Below, piece by piece: positions 1 through 8,249 of a stretch of DNA of 64,000 nt. The DNA is from Bradyrhizobium sp. 199 (lineage in GTDB: Bacteria; Pseudomonadota; Alphaproteobacteria; Rhizobiales; Xanthobacteraceae): NCBI RefSeq assembly GCF_023073355.1, contig NZ_JADPJI010000005.1:744001-808000 (forward strand), given 5' to 3'. Under the pieces are notes generated by a model. That model had not been told where the DNA came from and did not search any database. It saw only the letters and a list, made by a program, of their open reading frames with translations. Position numbers and translations under genes: made by a program. Within the stretch, counting starts at the first letter, position 1. Every line of letters starts with the position of its first letter.

Positions 1-1743
1 CGGTCCGAAGATGATCTGGCCGGTGTTCGTCCGACCATTGAAGGTGGGCTGGATGAAGTCCGATCCAGCCGTCGCAGTCTCGGCGGTGCCGATTTCATTC
101 GTCGTGTATTCAACAGTGTTTTGAGACTGGAGGTCCCCGGAGCGTGTGACGGTGACGGTGGCCGTGCCGGCCGCTTCACTGACGTAGATCGTAGAAGTGT
201 TAAGGAGCGCGATGACGTTGGATGGGGCGAACACGACGTCGCGGAAATAGTTTGTATTCTGGTAGACGGCGGCTGGGAAGACGCCCGCGCTGTAGTCGAA
301 GACGCCGGCGCCGGCCGGTGCGTTCAGGCCGCCGTTGCTGATGCCGGAGGCGAAGCCCTGCGGGGTGGAGACGTAGTAGCTGTTGATATTGACCGAGACC
401 ACGTAGGTCGTACCGGCCGCGATGGTGAGCGGCGTGGCGAGCGCCTGCTGCTGCCAGCCCGATGCGCCTTCGCTGGTGAACGTGACAGTCGCCAGCTCCT
501 GGCCCGTTGCCGACCAGATGTGGCCGACATGAGTGCCGGCCTCGTTCGAGGCCTTGTAGTACCGGATCGCCTGAATTACGCCGGACGTGTCGCTGGTGAA
601 GCGCATCCCCAGCTCGTAATCCGCCCCTGTCCCGTCGGTGGCATTGGTGATGGACGGTGTCTGGGTGGTGAGCAGAGTGGTGGTGGTACTCGCAGCTGCA
701 ACCGTCGCCGTGGCCGCGCTGGTTGCGTTCTCGCTGGTGCCGAGCAGGTCGGTGTAGGTGGCATTCACCCGGATCCGCTTGCCGACCAGGCTGCTGTCGA
801 GGGTGAGACTCGAGGTCGTGGCGGTGAGATTCGTCCAGGTGGTGCCGTCGGCGCTACTCTGCCAGCGATAGGCGATGCTCGCCGGGACGCCGTCGGGATC
901 CGTAACGCTGGCCGTCAGCGTCTGGTTCTGGGTCGCCGTGCCGTTGATCGTGACGACGCCGACGTCGTTGACGTTGGCCACCTTCGTTGCGGTCGCGGAG
1001 CTCGCCGGGGTCTCGCTGCTGCCCAGCAGGTCCGTGTAGAAGGCGGTAACGCGTATGAAGCTGCCGACCTGGGCCTGCCCGAGGGTCAGCGTGCTCGCCG
1101 TCGCGCCAGTGATGTTGCTCCATGTGGTGCCGTTTGTGCTTTGCTGCCATTGATAGGTGACGGCGCTCGGCACTCCATCCGCATCGCTCACCGCGGCGGT
1201 CAAAATCTGTTTCTGTGTCGGGGTCCCGCTGATGCTTACCGTGCCGGGGTGATTGTTGGGTTTGGACGATCCCGCAGCGAACACGACGTCGCGGAAATAG
1301 TTTGTATTCTGGTAGACGGCGGCTGGGAAGACGCCCGCGCTGTAGTCGAAGACGCCGGCGCCGGCCGGTGCGTTCAGGCCGCCGTTGCTGATGCCGGAGG
1401 CGAAGCCCTGCGGGGTGGAGACGTAGTAGCTGTTGATATTGACCGAGACCACGTAGGTCGTACCGGCCGCGATGGTGAGCGGCGTGGCGAGCGCCTGCTG
1501 CTGCCAGCCCGATGCGCCTTCGCTGGTGAACGTGACAGTCGCCAGCTCCTGGCCCGTTGCCGACCAGATGTGGCCGACATGAGTGCCGGCCTCGTTCGAG
1601 GCCTTGTAGTACCGGATCGCCTGAATTACGCCGGACGTGTCGCTGGTGAAGCGCATCCCCAGCTCGTAATCCGCCCCTGTCCCGTCGGTGGCATTGGTGA
1701 TGGACGGTGTCTGGGTGGTGAGCAGAGTGGTGGTGACAGCCAC
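1..1743 (-). CDS. Large DUF4082 / Ig-like / Calx-beta repeat protein, N-terminal part
   Basis: The minus-strand frame is open from a GTG at 1743 to the window edge (581 codons, no stop), so the gene is partial. GGGGAG lies 6 nt before the GTG and an in-frame TAG lies 18 nt upstream, which fixes the start. Domains in order: DUF4082 (about residues 3-155, with motifs THVGHIWSATGQELATVTF and GWQQQALATPLTIAAGTTY), two Ig-like repeats (about 160-350, each with DADGVP/DPDGVP, a YQWQ/YRWQ strand and a YTDLLG end), a second identical DUF4082 (353-505), then a Calx-beta domain starting YVSEAAGTATVTVTRSGD. Proteins of this build in rhizobia are usually large cell-surface or type I secreted proteins. 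No classical N-terminal signal peptide is seen, which fits C-terminal type I secretion, but the C-terminus is outside the window. Surface adhesion is inferred from the architecture only. Confidence 0.88.
   Translation of the reverse strand, partial: MAVTTTLLTTQTPSITNATDGTGADYELGMRFTSDTSGVIQAIRYYKASNEAGTHVGHIWSATGQELATVTFTSEGASGWQQQALATPLTIAAGTTYVVSVNINSYYVSTPQGFASGISNGGLNAPAGAGVFDYSAGVFPAAVYQNTNYFRDVVFAAGSSKPNNHPGTVSISGTPTQKQILTAAVSDADGVPSAVTYQWQQSTNGTTWSNITGATASTLTLGQAQVGSFIRVTAFYTDLLGSSETPASSATATKVANVNDVGVVTINGTATQNQTLTASVTDPDGVPASIAYRWQSSADGTTWTNLTATTSSLTLDSSLVGKRIRVNATYTDLLGTSENATSAATATVAAASTTTTLLTTQTPSITNATDGTGADYELGMRFTSDTSGVIQAIRYYKASNEAGTHVGHIWSATGQELATVTFTSEGASGWQQQALATPLTIAAGTTYVVSVNINSYYVSTPQGFASGISNGGLNAPAGAGVFDYSAGVFPAAVYQNTNYFRDVVFAPSNVIALLNTSTIYVSEAAGTATVTVTRSGDLQSQNTVEYTTNEIGTAETATAGSDFIQPTFNGRTNTGQIIFGP
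227..685. repeat. Perfect 459-bp direct repeat, copy A (encodes DUF4082)
   Basis: This segment appears identical, base for base, to 1277-1735. The offset is 1050 bp, exactly 350 codons, so the reading frame is kept. It encodes the whole second DUF4082 domain of the minus-strand surface protein. Flanking sequence is not repeated at this level of identity. Confidence 0.93.
1277..1735. repeat. Perfect 459-bp direct repeat, copy B (encodes DUF4082)
   Basis: Partner of 227-685. It starts 8 nt inside the coding region from the GTG start, so the N-terminal domain of the protein is this copy. Lack of any difference, including at third positions, indicates recent duplication or gene conversion. Confidence 0.93.
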
Positions 1744-2067
1744 GTTGTACTCCCCGGGCTAGTCCAAGTAACTGGCTAGTACCTAAAGTTGCCCTGCCGA
1801 CCTGCGTGGCGCGGAGCGACAGCGCGGTTGAATTATTCGAATTAATAACTTTAAATAACATAAAAGATAATTAAATAGTAATTGTTTTTAGCTACTGGGA
1901 AAAGTAACGCTAGTCAATTTCTCTTGAAGTTGAAGGAAGCGAGGCGCGTCACGGACCTCGTGCACCAGCTCCGCGTCCCGCGATCCCGGGCAGAAGAGGC
2001 GCACAAGTTGGACGAAGCGGCTGCGCACTTCGTTACCAGCCCCGAACACGCTCGCGATGCGCAGCTC
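1744..2067 (-). promoter_or_regulatory. AT-rich upstream region of the DUF4082 protein
   Basis: This 324-bp gap holds no convincing gene. Bases 1825-1905 are strikingly AT-rich for this genome. They contain ATTAAATA at 1870-1877, which reads TATTTAAT toward the GTG at 1743 and recurs upstream of four other genes in the left 15 kb. It probably carries the promoter of the repeat protein and any terminator of the acyl carrier protein gene. Confidence 0.45.
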
Positions 2068-2310
2068 TTATGGTTCCATCCGTTTCGCGATCAGGTCGGC
2101 GAACTCACCCAAGTTCCGAGCCGTCTCGACTTCGCCAACGCGGAATCGCACGCGAAACTTCTGCTCGACGGCGATGACGAGCGAGATCTGCATGAGCGAG
2201 TCCCACTCCTCGACGTCGGCCGCCGACAACTCAGGCTTGGCCGCGACACTCTCAAGGAAGATGCCGTCGAATACCTCCTGCAACTTCGCGAGTACTTCAG
2301 CTTGCTTCAT
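2068..2310 (-). CDS. Acyl carrier protein
   Basis: An 80-residue protein of normal ACP length. The phosphopantetheine attachment motif is EEWDSLMQ with Ser38, followed by the usual hydrophobic helix (ISLVIAVEQKF) and a short C-terminal helix. It overlaps the 3' end of the FkbH-like gene by 14 bp, which implies translational coupling. In FkbH systems the HAD enzyme loads a glyceryl group, derived from 1,3-bisphosphoglycerate, onto a dedicated ACP, so this is very likely the carrier for the neighbouring enzyme and not the fatty-acid ACP. There is no polyketide synthase in the visible flank, so the acceptor of the bound group is unknown. Confidence 0.9.
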   Translation of the reverse strand: MKQAEVLAKLQEVFDGIFLESVAAKPELSAADVEEWDSLMQISLVIAVEQKFRVRFRVGEVETARNLGEFADLIAKRMEP

Positions 2311-4171
2311 AAGCCCTCCGGGTTACGCGGATCTTTGTCGGACGCCTTTGATACTTCTCCACCTTGAGCTCGAACTCCTTTCGGGCGGCGGAGTCTTCCG
2401 TGTGCACGAAGCCAAACTCCTCGTAGATGCTGGCAACGATCCCGTTTTTGGCCGTCGGAAGATAAATGCCGCGCACTCTTGCGCAGCCGACGACCTCCGC
2501 AAGCCGAAAAATCTCATTCATGATCTCATCCTCGACCTGGCGCTTAAGGACGCGGCAGCTCATGAGCCAGGTATCCAGAACGAAGACTCCGCCCTCGATC
2601 TTTGCAATGACCACAGAGATGAGCCCGGAATCACCGAACCGATCCTCCAGCCGCATCGTGAAGCATCGGTAGTCCGGCCTTCTTAAGAGTCCCTGGATCT
2701 CGGTTTCGGATCGACGCAAGGTCGTCAGGTTGAACTGGTTACTGCGCGCGATCAGCTGGGCAATGCGGGGTAGGTCGAGCGAGTCGAACTCCTTGATCGT
2801 TCCTCTCATCTCCAGCGAGGCGAGATAGGCTGGCATGTCGGTCACGCTCGCCGCGAGCTCCGTACGTCGCCGTTCCTGCCTATACTGCGTCGTCCGCTCA
2901 AGATCCTCCTCTGTGACGTTCCGTGGCTCGAAATGGCGCCCGGCCTGGAGGCGGCCGATGAATTCGGCGGGATCTGCCCCGAGGAACACGCCGTCGACCT
3001 GGGGCTGAAACTGGCGCACGATCTCGATCTCCGCCGGGTTGTCGTCGGCGAAGACGAAGCTGTCCAGGCCAACGCGGAGTTCATCCGCGATACGCTGCAG
3101 GTTGTCGGACTTCGGATCCCAATTGGCTTTGAAGGCTGCGAAGTGCTCCAGCCGGAGAACCATCTCGGGATGCTTCTCGAAGACCTCGATCGCGCGCGCA
3201 TGGTCGTTCTTGCTGCATACCGCGAGCAGGACGCCGCGTTCGGAAAGCGCAAGGAGGTACTTCTGGAAAGCCTTGAAAGCTTCGCCGCGGGAAGACGAGT
3301 CGCCAAGTTCGATTCCCTCGATACCGTCCTCCGCGATCACGCCGCCCCACAGCGTGTGATCCAGATCGACGGCCAGCACCTTTTTGGGACCTTGCTTACG
3401 GGAGGCGATCAAATGGCTTAGCTCTTGCGCGACGTCCACTAGAAAATCAGGTGAACCGGGCTGCTTCGATTCGTACCACCCTCGCGCATCCTCCGCGGCC
3501 GTGATTCCTCGGCGTGCCGAGAGGAACTCGACGTCGCAGATTTGCACCCCCGCCGGAGCCCGGAGCCCGAGCTCAAGGTTTACCGCCTTGCGGAAACTCC
3601 AATCGGCGCCAAGTGTGCGTGAACGAAACGAGCCGAGATCGAGGTCGCCGGGCAGCGCAAGATTGGCGAGAATTACCGCCGCACCTGAGCGTTCGATGAG
3701 AGTCTGCGCCAGGGTGAGGAGGTGCTCCGCGGCGCCAACTGCAGCTTCGCGCTGATGTTCCACGGCACCGAGGAGCGAACCGGAAAACCGGTAGCGCCTC
3801 GCGTTCGGCAGAATGAAGGCGAGATCCGGCTTGAAAGCGTACAGTGGGCTCGAACCGTCGAGGATTTCCGAGACGAAATTATCGTAGTCGCCGAGGAAGC
3901 GTTCGCACTCAACTCCACGAATGGCCAGGAGGTGTTCAACCAATTCGTGCAATGGGTACAGGTTGTAGCCGCCGATCAAGGCGAGGCGGAGTCTTGGCTG
4001 GACACTTTCGGTCGTATGTAGCTTCGCCTTCTTTCGAAGTGTCGACAGATGGAATATTTCGGAAAAACTCGCAGCCTGCCGCGAGCGGGCAGCAAGATGT
4101 CCCCAGAACGCGGCATCGCCGGATTGCGCTAAGGACTTGAGTTCGGCATCATTTACGTGCCGGTTCGGCAA
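2297..4171 (-). CDS. FkbH-like HAD-IIIC family protein
   Basis: A 624-residue protein, normal for the long FkbH family. An N-terminal region (about 60-255) resembles the SGNH-like part of such enzymes. The HAD-IIIC core begins near 263 with motif I DLDHTLWGG (nucleophile Asp269) and continues through a motif with FADDNPAEIE near 370. The C-terminal third looks like the GNAT-like acyltransferase part. The family converts 1,3-bisphosphoglycerate to a glyceryl group loaded on ACP; the gene next door supplies that ACP. The chosen start is TTG at 4171 with no clear ribosome site. The same frame stays open for about 19 further codons upstream (reading DACFPWWRPAILAAAP) without a standard start, so the true N-terminus may be longer or have suffered a 1-nt indel near the ATGATG at 4219-4224. 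Confidence 0.88.
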   Translation of the reverse strand: MPNRHVNDAELKSLAQSGDAAFWGHLAARSRQAASFSEIFHLSTLRKKAKLHTTESVQPRLRLALIGGYNLYPLHELVEHLLAIRGVECERFLGDYDNFVSEILDGSSPLYAFKPDLAFILPNARRYRFSGSLLGAVEHQREAAVGAAEHLLTLAQTLIERSGAAVILANLALPGDLDLGSFRSRTLGADWSFRKAVNLELGLRAPAGVQICDVEFLSARRGITAAEDARGWYESKQPGSPDFLVDVAQELSHLIASRKQGPKKVLAVDLDHTLWGGVIAEDGIEGIELGDSSSRGEAFKAFQKYLLALSERGVLLAVCSKNDHARAIEVFEKHPEMVLRLEHFAAFKANWDPKSDNLQRIADELRVGLDSFVFADDNPAEIEIVRQFQPQVDGVFLGADPAEFIGRLQAGRHFEPRNVTEEDLERTTQYRQERRRTELAASVTDMPAYLASLEMRGTIKEFDSLDLPRIAQLIARSNQFNLTTLRRSETEIQGLLRRPDYRCFTMRLEDRFGDSGLISVVIAKIEGGVFVLDTWLMSCRVLKRQVEDEIMNEIFRLAEVVGCARVRGIYLPTAKNGIVASIYEEFGFVHTEDSAARKEFELKVEKYQRRPTKIRVTRRAYEAS

Positions 4172-4308
4172 GACGGGTGCAGCAGCGAGAATAGCGGGCC
4201 TCCACCAAGGAAAGCAGGCATCATTTAATTGTCACGCACTTTAAATCAGGCTAAGATTCGAGTCAATTAAATATATATAAATGCCGCTAATTAAGGTCTA
4301 ATGAATAG
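4172..4308. promoter_or_regulatory. Divergent AT-rich promoter region, FkbH-like / GNAT
   Basis: This short region separates two divergently transcribed genes. Bases 4240-4300 are very AT-rich and include ATTAAATA at 4266-4273 (TATTTAAT toward the FkbH-like gene). It probably carries both promoters. Confidence 0.4.
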
Positions 4309-4932
4309 ATGACGATGCATATGGGATTGGAGCCGCTTGGCTTGGCCACGCTTTCCACCAAGGCTGAGAATCTCAAACGGCTTCCCGAGGGAAATAACCT
4401 AGCTCTGCGAGAGATCCGGCTGGACGACTCCGCGCAAATCGTCGCCTGGCGAAACGATCCCGTTCTCGGCAAGTTCATGACCCGCGAAAAGCTGACGTTG
4501 ACCCAGCAGGAAGAATTTTTCCGAAACTACCAGGCTCGGGTGGACGACTACTATTTCATTGCCGAGTTCAAGCGCTCGAAAAAGCCGGCTGGCAGCATCG
4601 CCATTGCGAACGTGGATTTCGCGGCGAAACGCGGCGAGGTGGCGCGGTTGATCGTCGATCCTGGTGCGCGCCTCTTTGTGGCCGAGGTCTTCGATCTGCT
4701 TTTCACGTTTGCGTTCGCTGAGCTAGGGCTTTCGGCCGTCGTGGCCAACGTGCAAAGCAAGAACGTGCTCTCGAAGAACTTGCATATTCGCCTTGGTTTC
4801 CAAATCGACAAGATTGCGCCCAAAGCTTGGTGGAACGGCGACGACGTAATCACGTTTCGGATGTCGCGCGAAGATTATCCGCGGTTGAAACAGGCTTGGT
4901 CGGCGCTGCTCCTCGATGCGCGAGAGGAGTAA
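4309..4932 (+). CDS. GNAT family N-acetyltransferase
   Basis: A 207-residue protein with the Acetyltransf_3 (RimJ/RimL-like) pattern: LREIRLDDSAQIVAWRND near residue 32, KPAGSIAIANVDF in the central strand, and a C-terminal VVANVQSKNVLSKNLHIRLGF that corresponds to the usual neighbour-residue/GF motif. It transfers an acyl group from acyl-CoA, or possibly from the adjacent ACP, to an amine. PseH-like enzymes acting on amino sugars have a similar layout. Three in-frame ATGs lie in the first five codons (4309, 4315, 4321), so the exact start is uncertain. It is transcribed away from the FkbH/ACP pair; linkage to that pair is inferred from position and the shared AT-rich promoter style. Confidence 0.82.
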   Translation: MTMHMGLEPLGLATLSTKAENLKRLPEGNNLALREIRLDDSAQIVAWRNDPVLGKFMTREKLTLTQQEEFFRNYQARVDDYYFIAEFKRSKKPAGSIAIANVDFAAKRGEVARLIVDPGARLFVAEVFDLLFTFAFAELGLSAVVANVQSKNVLSKNLHIRLGFQIDKIAPKAWWNGDDVITFRMSREDYPRLKQAWSALLLDAREE

Positions 4933-5185
4933 CTGCCCTACCAGCTAGGCGAGCACAGCCGGCGCAGCGCATCCCGCCTCTGGACGCGACGAATTTCACG
5001 CTGGAATTAGATGTTGCCTGTCCTCTGGAGCCGCCCACGGCCGCACGTGGATCACGGACACTTTGCCTCTTCCCGCCTGCGTGGCGCCCGACAGAAATTC
5101 GTATTGTTGACTGCTACGCCTGCGGTCGCGTTTGACATGCGCAGTAGTGTTTCTCGCCTCGGCGACGCTCACGCTCATGGGAGCT

Positions 5186-6286
5186 TTATTGAGGCGAGGA
5201 CCGGGTGTGAACCGAGGAAAGCTCGATCGGGGGCTGAGTAACGATTTGCGCGTATCCGTCAGTCGAAACAGGTCTACTTCGCCGAACGCATTCGGCAGCG
5301 CGCAGGCCGCCTGCCTGCAGTCGCACGATCGGTTCAGCGCCAATCTCCGACAGGAGAATGCCCATGTGCCCCAATGCGGGAGGCGCTGTTGGCCAAACGG
5401 CCAATCCATTCGCTGACAATACGGTTCGATCCATATCGCCCCAAAACTGCACGATAACCCCACCGGCGGGCGCGCAAGCAGCGAGGTGCGTTGCTTCCGG
5501 CGAACCGATACGAGGCTGAGCCGCCGGTCGCAGCGCGACGATGATTGCGTCCCACTCGTCGCGATACACAGCTTGGACGCTGTCAAAAATTTCCACGCTC
5601 GCTCCAGAGTTCGCGAGACCGGTGCGGAGCGAGCCAACAAAGTCATTGTCACACAGCACACCAATGCGATTCTTGTAAACGGGTAAACCGCAATCGTGAA
5701 GTTGCTTCACGCACAGTGGACCGAGAAACGAGAAGACATCGACTGCCGGGTGGCGTTCGTTCACGCCAACAATCGGAATTCCGCGCCGTAAGCATGCTTC
5801 CATGTCGAGGTCGTTGGGGCGAAATTCCCAAGCCTCGAACATCAAGGCGATAACGGCCTCCTTTGGTAACTTATCAATTAGCGCAGCGGTAAGAGGCCGA
5901 AGATGGCCGCTGTTGGTTACAATATCCGTTTGATTGAGAATATCCGGGGTGATCTGCTCCAAGACGTCGATGCGATCGGCCACACCGACCGAATCTGCAA
6001 GCTCCAGAGTCTGTTGCCTGGCATCGCCTGGTGTGCCGTGCCGCGTAGGTTTCGTGAAGGCATAGACGTGCCTGGCTCCGGCCATCGCTGCCAGCACGGC
6101 CGTCACGGCATACGCGCCGGTCGCAGCCTCAGTGAGAACCGTTAATTCTGACAGGTCCAAGAGCGTTTCCGTGAGCGCTCGGCTCATCAAGGTTCCCAGA
6201 CGCGGCAGTGAGAATCCCGGACGCAAAGCCCTGTCGAAGCCAGACCGCAATTGCCTCAGTGCTGCTCCGGTCTCGGTTCCGGTCAT
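5186..6286 (-). CDS. Unassigned protein with a Rossmann-like NAD-binding region
   Basis: A 366-residue protein from the ATG at 6286 (a TTG at 6316 is also possible). The stretch EAATGAYAVTAVLAAMAGA (residues about 45-65) has the glycine-poor look of the nucleotide-binding turn in alanine-dehydrogenase or adenosylhomocysteinase-like folds. It is followed by DIVTNSGHLRPL and a well-conserved-looking core with FEAWEFRPNDLDMEACLRRG, VGVNERHPAVDVFSFLGPL and GVLCDNDFVGSL. A second alpha/beta half follows (IIVALRPA, GVIVQFWGDMDR). I do not recognise a named family. It sits 253 bp from the GNAT gene in the FkbH/ACP neighbourhood and faces it tail to tail. A dehydrogenase or NAD-dependent role is inference only. 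Confidence 0.72.
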   Translation of the reverse strand: MTGTETGAALRQLRSGFDRALRPGFSLPRLGTLMSRALTETLLDLSELTVLTEAATGAYAVTAVLAAMAGARHVYAFTKPTRHGTPGDARQQTLELADSVGVADRIDVLEQITPDILNQTDIVTNSGHLRPLTAALIDKLPKEAVIALMFEAWEFRPNDLDMEACLRRGIPIVGVNERHPAVDVFSFLGPLCVKQLHDCGLPVYKNRIGVLCDNDFVGSLRTGLANSGASVEIFDSVQAVYRDEWDAIIVALRPAAQPRIGSPEATHLAACAPAGGVIVQFWGDMDRTVLSANGLAVWPTAPPALGHMGILLSEIGAEPIVRLQAGGLRAAECVRRSRPVSTDGYAQIVTQPPIELSSVHTRSSPQ

Positions 6287-6659
6287 GAACTGACTTTCGT
6301 TTTTACCACTTGGCAAGAGCGATGCTTTGTGCGCCGCACATGTGGTCGAGCTGCCCTGAGCTCGTTGTGCGCCGAAGAGATTTTATATGTGAAAGTTGCT
6401 TCCGAGTTAATTAATGTATTTAGAATTATAATGGTTCCGGTTTAATGTCAATGGCGGACCATGACTGCGTTGTGCCCAAACACGGCGCGGTAGTGCAACC
6501 TCAATGCTCGTAATGGACCGTGCGACTGGAGTATTGTTCAATGGTCGCCGTTGAGGGCTATGCTGTAACGGCGGGTCGGCATGTTAAATTGTGAATTAAC
6601 AAATTTAACTTGCAGTATGTCCATTCCGCCCTATTTTCACCTCGACGACGATTGGAGGG
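6287..6659. promoter_or_regulatory. Intergenic region upstream of the first Tat-like micro-protein
   Basis: About 370 bp without a gene. Bases 6395-6450 and 6580-6615 are AT-rich islands; a TATAAT-like hexamer lies at 6427-6432 without an obvious matching -35 box. The region lies between divergent genes and presumably holds both promoters. Confidence 0.3.
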
Positions 6660-6881
6660 TTGACCCACCTCGATGCCGACGGCGAAGACCGTCGTGAGTT
6701 CTTGAAGAGCTGCGGAAAATTTGCTGCCGTTACCCCTCCAGCCATGACGCTGTTGCTGTCGACCTCTCTGACTTCAGCCGCCATAACCGGTTCAGGCGGC
6801 CATATCGTGCGGGGCAACAATGGCTTCGGCAACAGCGGCGGTGACGGCAGTCCTAACAATAAAGAGGATCGTGATCGCTAG
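6660..6881 (+). CDS. Tat-like micro-protein, paralogue 1
   Basis: A 73-residue protein starting at TTG 6660. The start is set by alignment with its paralogues, because the only purine-rich ribosome site (GGAGGG) directly abuts the TTG, which is unusual. The N-terminus has DRREFLKSCGKFAAV, matching the twin-arginine pattern RRxFLK, then a hydrophobic segment (PPAMTLLLSTSLTSAAI), then a short Gly/Asn-rich acidic tail ending NNKEDRDR. Paralogues lie at 9519-10010 and 15027-15242; the copy at 15 kb shares the tail pattern GNNG(F/W)GN and DGS..N..DRDR. Export through the Tat system as a small periplasmic or surface peptide is inferred. Function unknown. Confidence 0.72.
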   Translation: MTHLDADGEDRREFLKSCGKFAAVTPPAMTLLLSTSLTSAAITGSGGHIVRGNNGFGNSGGDGSPNNKEDRDR

Positions 6882-6943
6882 ATTTTGCGGTCCATGGACG
6901 GCCGCGCCGTTGCGGTATGTACGGCGTCGGGGCCGCGCCGTGC

Positions 6944-7300
6944 TCAACCGGTGCGGCGGCGCTTTTGGCTGGATGAGCGGTTAATCAATAGATCGTTCAG
7001 CTTCTTGCCGGCGCGAAGCTGCGCCTTCAGCCAGCGGGGTTGCTTGCCGCGACCGGACCAGGTCTCGGATGGGTTTTTCGGATTCTGATACTTCGGCAGC
7101 ACTGGCGGGTAGGGCCGGCGTGCACGTTCCTGGTTGGGGGCCCCGGAAGTTCCCTCTATCTTGCGAAGCCGCTCTTCGAGCTTGGCTTTTTCCGCAATCA
7201 TTCTCCGACTAAGAACAGTCGTCACCTCATCGTAAAGCCGCCACAGCTCGGCTGTGGCCGCGGATGCCCACTCGTCGTTCCCCATGGAAGCCGTCCCCAC
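6944..7300 (-). CDS. H-NS family nucleoid-associated protein
   Basis: A 118-residue protein with an N-terminal helical region (residues 15-60, LWRLYDEVTTVLSRRMI and KAKLEERLRKIEG) and the H-NS C-terminal DNA-binding motif KYQNPKNPSETWSGRGKQP followed by RWLKAQLRAGKKL. This alphaproteobacterial H-NS type binds AT-rich DNA and often silences acquired genes. A start five codons later (MGNDEW) is possible. It sits in the middle of an AT-rich-promoter region full of accessory and broken genes, which suits a xenogeneic-silencing role; that link is inference. Confidence 0.9.
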   Translation of the reverse strand: MGTASMGNDEWASAATAELWRLYDEVTTVLSRRMIAEKAKLEERLRKIEGTSGAPNQERARRPYPPVLPKYQNPKNPSETWSGRGKQPRWLKAQLRAGKKLNDLLINRSSSQKRRRTG

Positions 7301-7412
7301 TACTTCCGATTTGAAATAGAAGGGGGACTTATCAGGTCGAAGCCCGGTCGGGCAAGCCTGATCGGCCCGCGCACGGAACTCTACTGGTGCAGTGCGGCAT
7401 TTCTTGGCGCTA

Positions 7413-7595
7413 TCAGCCGGGCCTGTGCCTTCGACCGGCCGGTCGCCTCCCAGCCGGTCTCCGCCGGCGGACCCTTCGCATCGGGCCGAGCAAGCGCTGC
7501 TCGGCCATCAACACGCGACTACGTAAATTCTGCAATTCGGTGAATTGAACGATCAGAGATTCATGCGTTTGTCGCAAAACAGCCGAAGAATACAT
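7413..7595 (-). CDS. Small conserved hypothetical protein (helical N-terminus)
   Basis: A 60-residue ORF with ATG at 7595 and a GGTGG site 5 nt upstream. The N-terminal half AVLRQTHESLIVQFTELQNL is amphipathic-helical and aligns with AVLRQRLEALAVQLAELESL of the small protein at 10223-10423, so the two look like diverged paralogues. The C-terminal half is very Arg-rich (RRVRRRRPAGRR) and may be read in a shifted frame. Function unknown. Confidence 0.5.
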   Translation of the reverse strand: MYSSAVLRQTHESLIVQFTELQNLRSRVLMAEQRLLGPMRRVRRRRPAGRRPAGRRHRPG

Positions 7596-8249
7596 GTGAC
7601 CACCTACTCATTACCAGCGATGACCCGTGACTGCAGATTGAAGTTTGCCGGGTTGCGAAAATGTCGCCCGAACTTTGCTGACCAGGTTTTCATCGGTGCT
7701 ATTGCCGAAGCGTTATCGTTCGATACGTTTGATTAATGGTTGGAAAATTTCCACCTCATATTGATGTTGGATGAATAGTAATACTTTTTGAAACCTCCTC
7801 TTCGTGTTATGGGTCGAGGCTTTTCAGCTGCCTGGCTCGGTCAAGTTTGTCGAATGTTAGATTTGAATCGTGAATGTGACTATATATCGTTCGTAATAAG
7901 TGGTCGGTGATGGGCTTGATGGCGGTTAACCAATCCTGACAAGGCAGCCACATCCTGGAGCGCCAGATCCGCGGGAGAGTTTTGCAGATTATAGCCAGCT
8001 GAGAAGGCGCTGTTTTGTAGATGAATCGGCTGCTTCGGATTTTCCATGGAGGACCGCAATCCTACGGTGCTGCACGCATTCTCAAGGCGAGTTAGAGTGG
8101 TGTGGCCATCATGCGTTGCCGATGCGCGCCGTGACGAATTGACAGTGCGGCGTTTTGGCAAAACGGATTGGTTGTGCTTCCCACGCGTCTTGAGGTGAAT
8201 GCAGGAATAAAAACTGCCGCGCGGGGTATCAGGAATAGGCAGGGGAAGC
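7596..8249. other. Intergenic region, no supported gene
   Basis: About 650 bp. AT-rich around 7730-7880 and more GC-rich toward the response regulator. Only short frames without codon-like composition are present on either strand. The AGGGG at 8241-8245 serves the next gene. Confidence 0.4.

Noticed and set aside
121..1779. Long plus-strand frame of 552 codons over the DUF4082 region
   Set aside because: It repeats because the underlying DNA repeats and has no recognisable protein text; the minus-strand frame carries clear DUF4082, Ig-like and Calx-beta motifs.
854..1861. Minus-strand frame of 335 codons overlapping the DUF4082 gene
   Set aside because: His/Arg-rich shadow of the true frame; the real frame starts at GTG 1743 and runs through the window edge without a stop.
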